A stretch of DNA of 64,000 nucleotides from Cloeon dipterum (taxonomy: Eukaryota; Arthropoda; Insecta; Ephemeroptera; Baetidae): the NCBI RefSeq assembly GCF_949628265.1, contig NC_088786.1, forward strand, positions 8,866,001 to 8,930,000, read 5' to 3'. Of the stretch, positions 45,689 through 58,438 are shown one piece after another. The notes beneath the pieces were generated by a model that did not search any database, had not been told where the DNA came from, and was given only the letters and a program-made list of their open reading frames with translations. Every line of letters begins with the position of its first letter. The first letter of the stretch is position 1. The position numbers were made by a program, and so were the translations under genes.

Positions 45689-46030
45689 CTTGAATCCATC
45701 TATAACCGCTTAAATATACCAAAACCATCTAAGCGACTAAAAGTGACTGAAAATCGTCCTATTTTTTCAGTTTGGAATAACACTTGGCTTCCAGCATTAT
45801 TTTCTCTTTTAAACTAAAAAATAGTTCCGTGTGTGAGAAATTGACTATTTCACCGTGGCAGCGACAAATCTCAGCAACCCACCGTGGAAACCAATAATCA
45901 ATCCCAGCAACCAAACCAAACTTTAGACCAATTGAACTCCCGGAATCATATATTTTGCCATCGATTGGCTTTTTAATATTAATGTAACGAGTGAGACAAA
46001 TCGTATCATTTTTTTGTCAATACTGTCATC

Positions 46031-46100
46031 ATTAAATCTCGGTTTCTAACTGTCAGAATTGCAAAAACTGGACACCATTCGACTCGTCTCAACCTCTCCT
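46031..46100. repeat. Dispersed repeat copy (family 1)
   Basis: Partner of 33941-34006, same orientation, about 12 kb away. Confidence 0.55.
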
Positions 46101-47452
46101 AGATAGCCGATAATTAAAATTAATCAAAATCATTAATTTTGCATATATATTTTTTAAATATTTGAAATTTGAAGGTTAAAAACAGCTGTTTGGGTGCAAA
46201 AAATTAAGCTACAGTATGTATTTTTAACCATTTCCTTCCTTCTTCACTTAACGTATAATCAAGCAGCTGTTCCTTTTTTATTTCGGCAAAAAGCTGTTTT
46301 CTGATACTCGCAAACGCCATTTTGGCTGCAGGCACGGGTTTTGCTTTTGATTTTCAATTGCGGGCGGTCGTGCAAAGGGCCTCTCCCCGCACCCTCCCCA
46401 CTGCTCGTCATTTGGTGCCCATTAATTACGGGCAAAAAAGCGGCACATCCTTTTTGCCGGTGGCATCGGGCGGGCGTTCGCTTTCATTTACTCGCGCGCT
46501 GGGCAATTATCAAAGGCAAAGCGGCGATTCGACACTTTGTGCGTGGAATTAATTAGAAAAATGCGGCGATCATCGGGAAATTCAGCACGCCAACAATATA
46601 TTTAGCCGCTCAAAGGATTTATCGATTTTTCCGCCGGTCGTCAGCACCGGCGGCGGCAGCGGTGAAGCCAGAATTTTCGCGTTCCGCTTGTAAACACATG
46701 TCTGGTGGGAGCGAACGGCAGAAATTCGATCCCAGTGTCGCAAGCGTATATACACAACACGCAGAATTTGATTTTGTATTTAACCTATGTGCTACCAAGC
46801 GTCTCCTTTCGCGGTGTTTAATTTCCTGTGCACGTGTGAGCTTATTGTTGCTCGATTTATTGTCAAGTGGCTTAGTTTCCTGCAAATCAAGATCAAAGCA
46901 TGCTATTATCCTTTCACGTTTTTTGCTTTTTATTTTTTTACGAAAATAGATCCAAATCAGGTTTTTTTATCTGAAACTTTTTCGCAAGCCCTATTGAAGT
47001 CAGCAACTGAAGTTATAGGTCATAGTTCAACAGGTCAAAAGGTAATGGTTATAATAATTTCCATCAAATTATCATTTTAACAACACATAAAAGATGCGAC
47101 TAAACAAGCAAATTTGAATTTTTGTTAATTATTTTTTCTAATTTCAAAAGACGACATCCACAGTGATCACATCTGAACATTATTTTTCTCTTAATAGTTA
47201 TAGGAACCAACAGGTTCCAAAACAAAAAAATGTATTAAAAAACCTGACGAATGTTATAAAAATGGAAATTTTGTTTACAAATCATAAAATTACCTACCAA
47301 ATTTACCAATTTCCACGATTTTTACTGTGCTCATCCCGCTTCACAAGTGATCCAGACGATTTTTTGAGTGTGGTTATTTACACAGATTTGGGCTTCGTAG
47401 ACTTTCAAGCTAAAAGTATGATACCTACAAGTTTCAGAAGCTCAGAAAGAAA

Positions 47453-47474
47453 TACTCAACCGTCTTAAATTCCC
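47453..47474 (-). repeat. Dispersed repeat copy (family 3), inverted
   Basis: Reverse-complement match, 21 of 22 bases, to 29427-29448 in SIAE intron 4. Confidence 0.45.
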
Positions 47475-48420
47475 AATTCTCAATCCTGAGTTATTCTACA
47501 TATTGGAATTAAAAACTGAAGGGGGCAAAATGAATTTTGACGAAAAATAGAATAAATTGGTGTTACAAGAAATAATAGGAAAATAACTGTCACCTTCGTA
47601 AAAGAAATCAATTTTTTAATTGTTTCCACAATTGGACTAGTAAGGATTCCATAAGTGAGTTTTGAATTGCGAGTAGAATTGTTTCAACGACTTCGAAAAA
47701 ATTATGATAGTGCTCATGTGATGATACAAACATCAGCATGATCACAGAGAAAATCGATAATCGGCTTTGCATTTCATTTTTTTCGTAATCATACACTAGG
47801 TTAAACCAGTTTAATTAGGGACTGTATGATTATTATTTATCACAATCGTATTATGTTTTTCAAACTTAATCTTTAGCATGGTTGCAAATTGTATCTGCTA
47901 GTGAAAAATAATGAAATGAGCTTAATATCAACGTAAGAACATGTCGAACAGACGTTCCGCAAGCAGAATCTACTTTAATTCCAAATAATTGAAGTCTCTC
48001 CGTGCCGCACTGGGAAATGTAGGTCTTTGAGGATAATAGCTGGCAGAAGAAGCAAGAACAGGCATTTTCTTTTTTACTCCGTTTGCCTTGCAGTAAGCCG
48101 TTGGAGTACATATATATAGAAACCTAGTGTACTTTTGCGCCACATTTATCATCCAGGGCCTGTGTATTGTGTTTATGATGATTTATAGTCATGCACTCGG
48201 TCCGCCCAGCGGATTCAGAGCGTCGTAAATTCCGGCATTAACTTCATTGAGTTTAATGCTTGGAAAACGATTTGAACTGCTTTGAAATGAAATTGTCTAG
48301 AAAGCCTTAAGTGAGTCATAAATAAGAAAATTAATGCAGCCACTGTTATAGTCTTTTAACGTTCGAGGAGATTTTCATAACTGGCAATCAGTTAGAGACG
48401 AATTTTCACTCGGGAACATG

Positions 48421-50570
48421 AGCGCGTACGCGTATTATAATATTTGCATGTGTGTAGCGGCGCCTGACAACTCAATTTGCGAGTCACTCCGTTCGCCGGC
48501 GCTGCTCCCAAGATAAATGGCACACACTCGAGCTAAACCATAAATTTATTAAAGGCACGATCAATTATTTAGAGTGTGTCAACGTCGGAGATGAATTAGC
48601 TCTCAGCTAGTTTCTTGAAGCTGAAAAGTTGCATACACATGCAGCAAACGCGAGGAACAAAAGAGGCCCGACCCGCAGCGCTCGCTCAGCTGTTTGTTCC
48701 AGGACACACACTCATACGGCTCTGTCAATATGTGTGGTGCAGCTCCAGCTTTCTTGCTTAATCTAATTCTCGCTCCGATCCACCGTCGATGTACACTTCA
48801 CCCCGCCAGCCGTGCCGTATTGGCACTGCTTGACGGCTCGCTCGCTCCATTTTCCAGTCAGCAGCTCATGCATATCGAAATGAGCCTGCCTTTTGCCTTC
48901 TGTGCAAGCTGCAGCCGTAGATGATAGACGCGTTCATTTTCCAAACGATGCCTTTCAGTGTGTGTTTGCACAGATTTTTCTCATTGAGCTGCACTTGACG
49001 TTACGTTGCTAACCGACAAATCGAGAGAAAGCGCAGACAATCGAGACTATATAATATATACCCGTATATAGCCGTACGAGAAGACTAGGGTATTTGACTT
49101 GAGGAAAATATCAGGAACTTTTCGCTCAATTATCTCGATTTATTTTTGCTTGACGACTTGAGATTAACAATCGGTGTTATGGCCAGTAGGTCAAGAGTTA
49201 TATTTATAAGACAAAAATGTTCATCTGAAATTTCAGTTTTCACAGAGAAAAAGAGTCTGTTTTTATTAAGGTTACTGACCACTATGGTAATTATAACATT
49301 GTTAAGACTTAAAAGCATTAAAATTCAGAAGGTACTACTCAAAACTTTATTTATAGGTGTATACTTTTCATAACCTTTATTCAAATAGTCCAATATTTGT
49401 CCTGCGAATTCAATTTATGCTTGCTAGAATCAGCTTAAGTTCAGTTTTTGATATAAGTTTTCCTTCTGGTCTATTATAAATCGTTATTTTCTAAAGGGAA
49501 ACGGTGCTTGTTGCCAGGAGACGATTTTCCCAGAAAGGCACTTTGTGCAAAATTTAGCTCAATTCCAATTTTTTTGGTAAAATGATTATTATTTGTCAGA
49601 ATTGCGCAGTATATAGACCCTCCTTAAAATGTTCATTTTTTACTGAACGAACTTTTAGTCAGAAATATAAAGAAGAATTCTACAAACACCATTTGCGCGG
49701 ACCAGGAAATTACAGAAAATTTACCTGCTCAATAAACAGTTTTGGGTAATGGGCAATATTTGCTATTTAACATCAAATTACATCAATATTAAATTTGCAA
49801 TGTGATAACCAAAGCCAACAAAACCAACATTGTGAACTAGAAATTTTCACGCCTCAGCGGGCACAACACTCACTCTTCTGCAGCAGCTGCTGCCGTTTCC
49901 ATAATAATTATTTTGCCTCCGCACCACTTTGTTTCGCCAATAACCAGCGACGAAACTTTGCTGGCGCGGTGGCGGCGGCGGCAGCCAATTAATTAGTGGA
50001 AGAATACATAGACACAACTAGTTCAGCGAGTGGTGCGCGACGGCTTCGTGTTTGCACACATGTCCGCCTGCTTGCAAACTCGTGCGTGCAGTCTGCGCGC
50101 TGTAATGAGCCCTTAATCGCTGTGTGTTATGTTATTGCGCTGCCGATTCAGCCAAATTACAGTCACCAAAATCATCATCCGATCTAATTGAGCTGCTTGC
50201 ATGGAAATCCGCTCTCTCAACGGGAAGCAAGATCGGTTCCACTCGAAGCTGGCATTATTATAATACGTGCATTGTGTGTTTGACTTTTCGACCGATTGAT
50301 GGTTCATTTGCGTGTCGTGTCGGCATTCGAATTGGGTGGGAATGGGATTTCGTTGCCAGCTGCCTGCCGAACGAGGTCATCAACCAGCAGTTTGGCAAGC
50401 GAGCTAATCTGCCATTAGGGGATAATTCTGTTTGTAAATTATTTGTTCACTCTATCAACATGCTGACTACAAAATTGCTGCTCATCTCATGCCGATTTCT
50501 GCTATTATATGAAGAGATTTCACCCACCTTTCATTGCTTGTGGAAAATAAATAAAATGAAATAAAATTAA
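48421..50570. other. Gene-poor DNA with two GC-richer islands
   Basis: Islands at about 48420-49080 and 49850-50400 contain E-box, TAATTA and simple GGCGGC repeat sequence and look like candidate cis-regulatory modules. A 146-residue frame at 50124-50564 has no recognisable domain. No gene supported. Confidence 0.4.
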
Positions 50571-53500
50571 GTAGGAAGCTGAAACTCAGGATTGTGATAA
50601 ATATTCAAGTTTACACACATTTGCAATATTTAGGAAACTGTGGGTACGCTTTGAAATTGGGTTTACAATTTTGCCCGTCGGGTGTTGTTCAAGGAAAAGT
50701 TTAAAATTCAAGTTGCAAACAAAATTTGTCCAGTTATTATCCAAAACGTTTCACTAAAATTGTTTAAAAGCTTGGAGGTCAGATTTGTTTAATTGAAAAG
50801 GTACATCAAATTGTTTTAAATTAATTTTCAGCCATTAAAACTCTAAATCGTAGATTTAAACTTTAAAATAAAATTCATCATTTTGCGCGCTAAATGTAAG
50901 AAATAGCTCAAAGTTTGTTAGCTAGAAATAAATAAAATTAAATTTTTAAGTTTCTTATATAGGTGTGTGCAAAGATTTATCAATTCGTCAAATAGTGAAA
51001 GATTACCTTTTTCTAGATATTCCAACCGTAGGAAAGTGGATTTCAAACGCCGTGAAAAAGTAAGATTGTGTGCGAAAAACTGTATTTTTGTTAAATAATA
51101 TTTTGATTTCTGTATCTTTTTTGACATGCTGTTTGCAAATTTTCGTACAGCACTTGGCGATATTACAACATTGTACTGAAAATATATGTACGCGTATAAA
51201 GTATGTATATTTCCAATTCCAAATGCCCGTTTGTCAGGCGTTGTAATTAATTAAATCATGCGGATTGGTGGGAGTTCCACTAAGGTGACTCAGAACGAAG
51301 AAGAGTGCGAACCGAGGTCAGTAAGCGAACGAGGAGGAGCCAGCCCATGCTCTAGGTCGCGTCCGCTTTTCCCATTGTTCTGCCCACCATTATTAATTCC
51401 ATTGCGTTCTCGTCAGTGTTCCCCGTCGAGACATTTTCTGCAGAAAGCCTTTTGCCATTGTGACGGCTGCTGCTTCCGGCATTCAATTCAAAGTAAACTA
51501 ACAATTACATCTAAAAAGTAATCAGGCTATGGCTTCCAAGTCATTTAATTAAGTAAGCTAGGTATAGTAGCTCTATTCTGTGTTATGTATTTAAAGCTCA
51601 AAGCTATTTAATAATTGAAAGAACCACAAGCAAAGACGATAATTTATTTTCTATAAAAAGTAAAACCATAGAAATTTAGATTTTGTTGGTTTGCAATTTT
51701 TTTATTCAGAATTTATGGATGAAAGCTGGAACAAAATTTTTCACGTTTACTAAAATGGTGGGTATTTTGAACTGTACAAAAAGTTAAAAACAGTGTGGAG
51801 AAAAAACGGTTGATTTTAACAAACAATTAAAAAAAGAACAAGATTAAACACATTAAATTTTAAACCAAATAATGAATGAGGGTTGCGGAGCCAGCTTATA
51901 ACTCATTAGAGATAAGTGGGCGCTTAAAATACCATTATTTGCTAGGATTTACAAACCGATAGTTTGCTCTTTGGATTTTGAATAAGGAAATTATCTTGAA
52001 AGGTTTAAATTTTTGAAAATGCTTTCTAAATAAAATATGGAATTCAGGTCTTTCAACCTTTAAAAAAAGAAAGTGTGTATCACGGTGATTGGCGGAATTT
52101 CAAGAGATTCCTCAAGTTTTTCTTTTTTACTGCACTTTGCTGCAGCATTACATGAAAAGTACTGCTGAATTGAGGCTCGCGAGGTATAGGAACAGCTGCC
52201 GTCCAGTACAAGAACGTGGTGTAAAATTTTTCTTTTCAATTTGTCATGCTCCGCAGAACGCCGTTAGTATATTCCCTTAGTTAATACTTTAATCCAGATA
52301 GGTCTACTCTTAGCAACAGTTAATAAAACAAAGAGACCAAGTTCACAAGTTTTCTTGGGGCTGCTTTTCATCAACCTTATGTTTGACGTGCACACCGCAG
52401 CACACCGCAAAACAATGCACACACTTTCTCTTCGTCGGAGGGAAAACATACTTGCGCGCGGAGTTGATGCCGCAAATTCCTAATTATCCCCTGATAAGCA
52501 GGCAAAAAGCAAGGGATGTGCCTGCGTGGGCGGATAAAAAGGGTTAAGGCTGTGTGTGCGGCCGCGTGCAGGGTGATCAATAATCCCGAAAGCTAGGCTA
52601 ACGAAGCAAGAGTTCGGCGGCGGGGCTGCAGCTGCTGTATGCCACTTGGCGTATCACGTATCATGGCTGGCAAAAACACTCAAGACACGGCTCACTGGCG
52701 CAAGAAGTATAAAATAGAATGAATCCCGTGGCAAGAGGGCGAGCATAGAAACGCCCTCGACTCGTCGGGGTCGGGAGCACCTTCCTTCCTTCCTTCCAGC
52801 AGCAGCAGCTTGCCAATATTCCATCAAGCGTCTCCTCGTCTGGCAACGGCGGCGGCGGCTCTCTCGGCTGAAAGGAATTCAATTTTTCTTCTCGTCCGCG
52901 CGTTTCTGGCGGAGCAGCAAAAGTGCGAGCTGCTGATAAAATATGAAAAGTCTTGTTGCTAAGAATGGATTCGCCACAATAGGATTCACCGGCTATGAAA
53001 AGGATCAGGGATTATTATGCAGCCAATGGTACAAAGTGCCATCCACTCGAATAATAGAATATGCGCCCCCTGAAATTTTTTCGCTAGAACGACGTGGACG
53101 CTGCTGCTGAGGCTGATGGAAATCGATGGATTTTGGATTTGCAGGGATTATTCTCCATATTTTTTCAATGACAGCACGATCATCATTCTTGCTTGTCTGA
53201 CACAACGGCCAAATGATCGTTTCAGCTTTTAATATAATGGACAGTTTCCATTTTGCTGTAACGTCGACTCAACACAAAAAAGCGTGTGATGTTTAAAATG
53301 TTGCTGTGAGCATCGATTGTCAGGGGTTATTTATAAAGGAGGTGCAAAGCCCGATGTGCGATTAACAATAAGACTCATTTGTCAACTATTTTTTCACTAG
53401 CTGTCCGCGATTCATAAAAAACTGGTTTCCTGCTCAAACTAATAGCAAATTTTTACGGAGAAAAAACATAGAAATGAACACGTGAATTTTGTCTGTTTAC

Positions 53501-54400
53501 TGTTCACTTTTATGCCAGCCTTTTTAAAAGTGGCATTAAAAATGAGGAAATTGTTTTCCCAGCAAAATTTTTTATTTCAGGTCTGAAAAATGTGTTACAA
53601 AAGTAAATCTAAGTCCAGGTATTATAAAATTGTGGCTTATTGAATTTTTTATGTTTTAATTAAGAAAGTAGATCCCGTTGAAATTTACGAGCAGTGGTTG
53701 TTCCTTTGAATAGAAATGGTAATTAATTGAAAAGGATTCAAACTCGCATAATTGCGAATAAAAAATCCAACTAGCTCATTTAATTTTATAATTTTAGAGC
53801 AAAAGAAATAAAATATTGTTTCCTGACTTTATTAGTCTTACATGTTGATTAGGAAATTTTCCAACGTTTCTGTAAGACTTAGATATATTTTACAGCTTTC
53901 AGGAATATACTGTTTTCATATAATATATATTTCAATATAAGTAATCCTCTTACTTGAACTGCCTCTCATCAAAAGCTGACGTAAGCGGGCAATAATTACT
54001 ACATCGATGATGGACACTATTAGTGCGCAAGCTATTAGCAAAGCAACCCCTGAACCCCATCATAATATAAGCCCTTTGTAGAGCCTATCGTTATACGAGA
54101 AGCTTCATATTTTTCTTTTCGAGACAAGAGAAACTGCAGAAGAAGCCTCTTTGAAGTCTGCTCGCAGCCTTCCGATTAACCATAATTTGAGGCGGAGCAG
54201 CGCCAGCCGGGCCCCAGCGCATTGATTTGTCTTCCCTTTGTAGCATTTTCAGTTCTGAATTCTTAATACTCGCCAGCGAATCTGTTGCACCGGTCTTTGT
54301 GAAGAGAAGTAGCAGTCAAGTTCCCCAACTTTGCAAACACTCGCAGGGAGAAGACGCATAAAAATTCAAAATCCACAATGCAGCCCGCAGCGACGCTCGG
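50571..54400. other. Gene-poor DNA with GC-richer islands
   Basis: GC-richer islands at about 51240-51500, 52380-52930 and 54150-54380; AT-rich between. A CTTC tetranucleotide repeat lies at 52781-52797. No gene supported. Confidence 0.4.
52781..52797. repeat. (CTTC)4 microsatellite
   Basis: Four perfect CTTC units plus one base, followed by AGCAGCAGCAG. Confidence 0.8.
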
Positions 54401-57400
54401 CAGTTGCTTTCATTTGTCAATTTCATAAACACCCCGGAAACTTTAAAGACTTGAGCTTCCCGATTTTCAGGAAGACTGTCTTTCCAAGAAGCCTTTTGAA
54501 GTTAAGGTGGCTTTAAGCTCACTTTAATCTAGCAGAAGTAAAATTTCACAGATGAAATAATCTAAATTAGAGGGTGTCTTCTTTGAAAATAGTAGATATT
54601 TCTTAATATGCTCTCAGCCTTAAAGAACAATATTCTTGGTAAAAAAAATCCCCCATTCAAACGTTTGAGGGTCAAATGTGCAGTGGCCAAAGAGGAATAA
54701 TTTGTAAATTGAATTTTTACGAAACGATGATGCTTGCCTGCATTTTAGTTATGTATGTATTAATAATTAACTGTATATTACTTCTTGTTCATGAAATATA
54801 GCTTTGGGCAGAGGCATGTTTTGATGGCAATACCAGGACTCGCAATTCTAATCAGAATTTCCATTATTACTAACAAAAATTACGATATGATTTTTCTGTT
54901 TTCGATTCAAGCAAAAGTATTGAATTTTCAGGTTCAAAATCATGAATATGAACAGGGTGAGCTGCAAATGAGGTGAAAAAATCTGAAAATCATTATTCAG
55001 CCCATAAAGATGCGTGACACAGTTTTTACCTTGTAGTTTTATACAAACATGCACGACTCAACAGATATTTTCAGCCATGGCAATAATGATTCACTTTAAA
55101 GAAGCTCTATAGAGGAGCAGTGTAATTTGCTGGAAAAGGCTGATCCTTTGAAGCGACTGCGGCGCGGTCGTTAGAAGTGACGAGTGTGCAACTACTGCGT
55201 GGGTGCGTGCATGCAGCCAAGGGGGGCGATTATGCATGCAAAAATGTCGCCGTGCGCGCGACAAAGCACCCAGCAAAGGGCTGCATCGGCTGAATTAACG
55301 CCTTGTTGATTATGCAAGCACCGCTACACGTCCATACATGATCAAAGGCCTCCGTGTGAATCTATGGATGAAAAAAGTCGTGTGCACCGGCATAGAGGCA
55401 GTGTTGACGCGGCCGAGCTTAATTAACGGCGCCAAATGCGCAGCCAGCGCTCTCTTTCCACAGCGCCGACTTGTTTTGCTCTGCCTGCGCTGAATGACAC
55501 GCTTGCATAGCAATGAAAATTACCTTGTGGACAAATGAATCTATACCTGGAACGGAGTCTTTTGACATTATTGAGGTCACAATAATAATTAAAAAACAAA
55601 ACAACTCTTGCAAAAATTTCAAAACCTGTTCCTGATTATTTTCAAATAGGCAAATTTATTAACAGATGTGCTACACAGGTTGCATACTGTCATAATTTTG
55701 TTAGAATAAAACATAAATAGGTCAAAGAAAGATTTAAAGAGGTTTGTTGCTGCAAAACCTTCGGAAATACATGTTGCCTACGTTTTAACTGGCTGCAAAG
55801 TTAGCATGGTTATCGAATGGTGAGGACTGTATTCTTATTAGAAATCTGATATTATTTTCAAACAATGAGTTTCCCAAAAAAGCGTCCTACGCATCGTTAA
55901 ATAAAGGAATATAATTCTGCCAGAGAATATGGCCAAGCATTTTAAATTTCCAAACGGATAAAAATGACAGAATGACAACTATATAGTATATTAATAGCTC
56001 AAGTTTACTCTTGAAGAACAATTTAACTTGCCTGACAGTTTCCATCTAGTTGTGTTTCCTGACGACGTAAGACTTTGAACCACTGACGATTCACATACAA
56101 TTATTAAGTCAAAATTGTGTTTGCAATTGCACTGCAGCAGCCATTACCATTTTTGCAGCTCTCTCATTTATTCAAGAGTTGCGCTCAAAAAACGTTTGCA
56201 CTGCTGTTATATACGGAGTCGGCCGGTTGCGCTCGCTCAGAGTAAATCTTTACTTTTCGCTTTTGAAGAGTCTTGAACTGAATTATGTATTGATTCAAAC
56301 TAGGCAGTTGCTCCATGCAAAGTTGGCGCGCTTCAACCGTTCTCACGAGTCAGTTTGACTTTGTGAGAAGAGCCCAGACTTAATTAAAACTGGAAATAAT
56401 TAAAAAACTTCGTTCCAATGCGAGCAAACGCGTCTGTATTTTTGCAAGTCTAATTGAGAAAGTTGGCCGGAACTGCGAATTCACCTTTAATGCAAGTTTG
56501 GTTCTATATAAGAGTATATTAAGGGGATTGTTTCCTAAATCTGAATAGTGCTTCAGTCTTGAAAAATTATATTTAATATTTAATCATGCTAAAGCGAATT
56601 TTGGACCAATTAAATAATCGATAAAATGATTTATAAAAATTAGGTCTAATTATTTTTTATTTTATTGTTTTGTCATTTTTTGCATGCAGAAGTTTTTTTG
56701 TGAATTTTAAAGAAAAGCTTGGCAGTGGTCGTTATCCGTGAAAATTTAATAATTTGGTTTAAAAAAAGGAAAAGGTCCGCGGTAACTATATTATGTTGTA
56801 TTTTATTTCTAAAATAGTGATCTATTTAATAATATTACGAAAATTTAGAAGTTTTTGTGTGATCAATTTATTTCATATTTATTTATTATAATGATGTATC
56901 CATAAAAAAACTATTATTTCAGGCTTCAAGTTTGGTACTGGCTTGGTGCTTATGGAAATTTAAAAATGTTTAATTACAAAATAATACATCGATGTAGATT
57001 TAATAATCATTGCTGCGGTTACACTCAAAATTTAAAGCCTTAAACTGAAATTTCAAAAGAAATTATCCGCGAAACTGTCGCAAATAATTTAGAAGAGCTC
57101 CTAATAATTAACCCCAGACGCAAAAACATCCAAATCTGCGCCAACACCCCTTGGTGTGTTTCCCCGGCCCTTTTCTTAATCCAGTCTCGCGCAATTTGCA
57201 AGCTAATGGGCTTGAGATGATTACAAAAAGGAAGAAATTCCGTTTACGTCAGACGTCAGTGCGTGCAGCATAAGTGAAATTTGAATAGGGCCGCTCGTAA
57301 AATCCATATAATCAAGGCCGCGTCGGAGTGGATTGTGTCGAGGCGCGGGGGAGGCTGGTGAGCCGACGTATCCCCCTGCTATGCTTTTATTCAAATTCCG

Positions 57401-58422
57401 GCGTAATTAGCACTCGCGCGCAGGGGCCAAGGAACATTAGTTATTCGCAGGAATAATTAAGCCGCTGGCTGCTGAGAGATGAGCTCAGAGCCGAGAGAAC
57501 AACGGCAGCCTAAGTTACGCATGAAATCATTGTTCTGGATTATTATTTGCCGAGACACACGTCCACTGCATACCCTCGCGTTCATCCCCGACGAATTTCA
57601 CCTGAATGCAAATTAGTGTGGCGCCGAAATCGATGTTATAATAAGGCAGTATGTGCTTTAGTTGGATTGTTAGAAACCTTTTAATTTTTTTCCTGTGAGT
57701 TTAGAATCAAATTGAATACTTCCTGAAGGCACAACAAACGTTTAGGTGTAAATCTCTTGATTGATTAAATAATTTTATGAACTTAAGCGGTAAACTAATA
57801 TCGACACACTTAAATGGAAGGTATATTTTTTTTCTTCTTTTTCACAAGGAAGATTGAGATAGCGAGATGACACATTTTTCACAATTGAGCAAATAGTCAT
57901 TTTCAATTTGATCCTGACTATACAATATGAATGTATTATTGGAGCGCAGCCTCAGATTATTGGAAAATATTTAAATATTATAGCTCGGTTGCGAGTCGCC
58001 CGACATTTAAATGCCTGGCCGGCGGGCATTAGAGGCTGGAAGAGGCATTATGTGCAGTTTTCTCCCATCCTGTTACCACTAGTATTTACCGTTATCAGAG
58101 GAGTCTAAATGATAACAATTATTTAAAATAATTAAACAGATCTCGATAGATGCCAATGAAGGCACACGAAGTTGACAGAGTAGGACATTTTTGTAGAATT
58201 ATGGATAAATTAACAGCTCGCTCCCCACCTAGGAGGCTGTGTAGTTAATTTATTCTGATAAACAGGGTAGCTGTGGAAAGGCATATATCTGGTGATTAGT
58301 GGGCAGTGGAGGGGGAGCAAGCCAGCGAATCTCTTGTCCCCCCTCCACTCGCAGTGACAGAGGCAAATTGCGCACATTCTCATCAATCCAGCTGTCTAGA
58401 CGGACCATTTCGTGGGCGCTAA
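54401..58422. other. Gene-poor DNA with GC-richer islands
   Basis: Islands at about 55130-55450 and 57100-57620, the latter with TAATTA/ATTAAG homeodomain-type motifs in GC-rich context. The rest is AT-rich. No gene supported. Confidence 0.4.
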
Positions 58423-58438
58423 CCCCCCCCCCCCCCCC
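58423..58438. repeat. C16 homopolymer
   Basis: Uninterrupted run of 16 C in otherwise mixed sequence; its true length is likely uncertain in the assembly. Confidence 0.85.

Larger units (their letters stand above)
44477..48420. other. Gene-poor DNA with GC-richer islands and repeat copies
   Basis: GC-richer islands at about 44820-45170 and 46310-46720. Two dispersed-repeat copies at 45644-45688 and 46031-46100 and an inverted one at 47453-47474. No gene supported; open frames are short and of chance length. Confidence 0.45.

Noticed and set aside
50124-50564. 146-residue plus-strand frame
   Set aside because: No family resemblance, no start context, no flanking exons.
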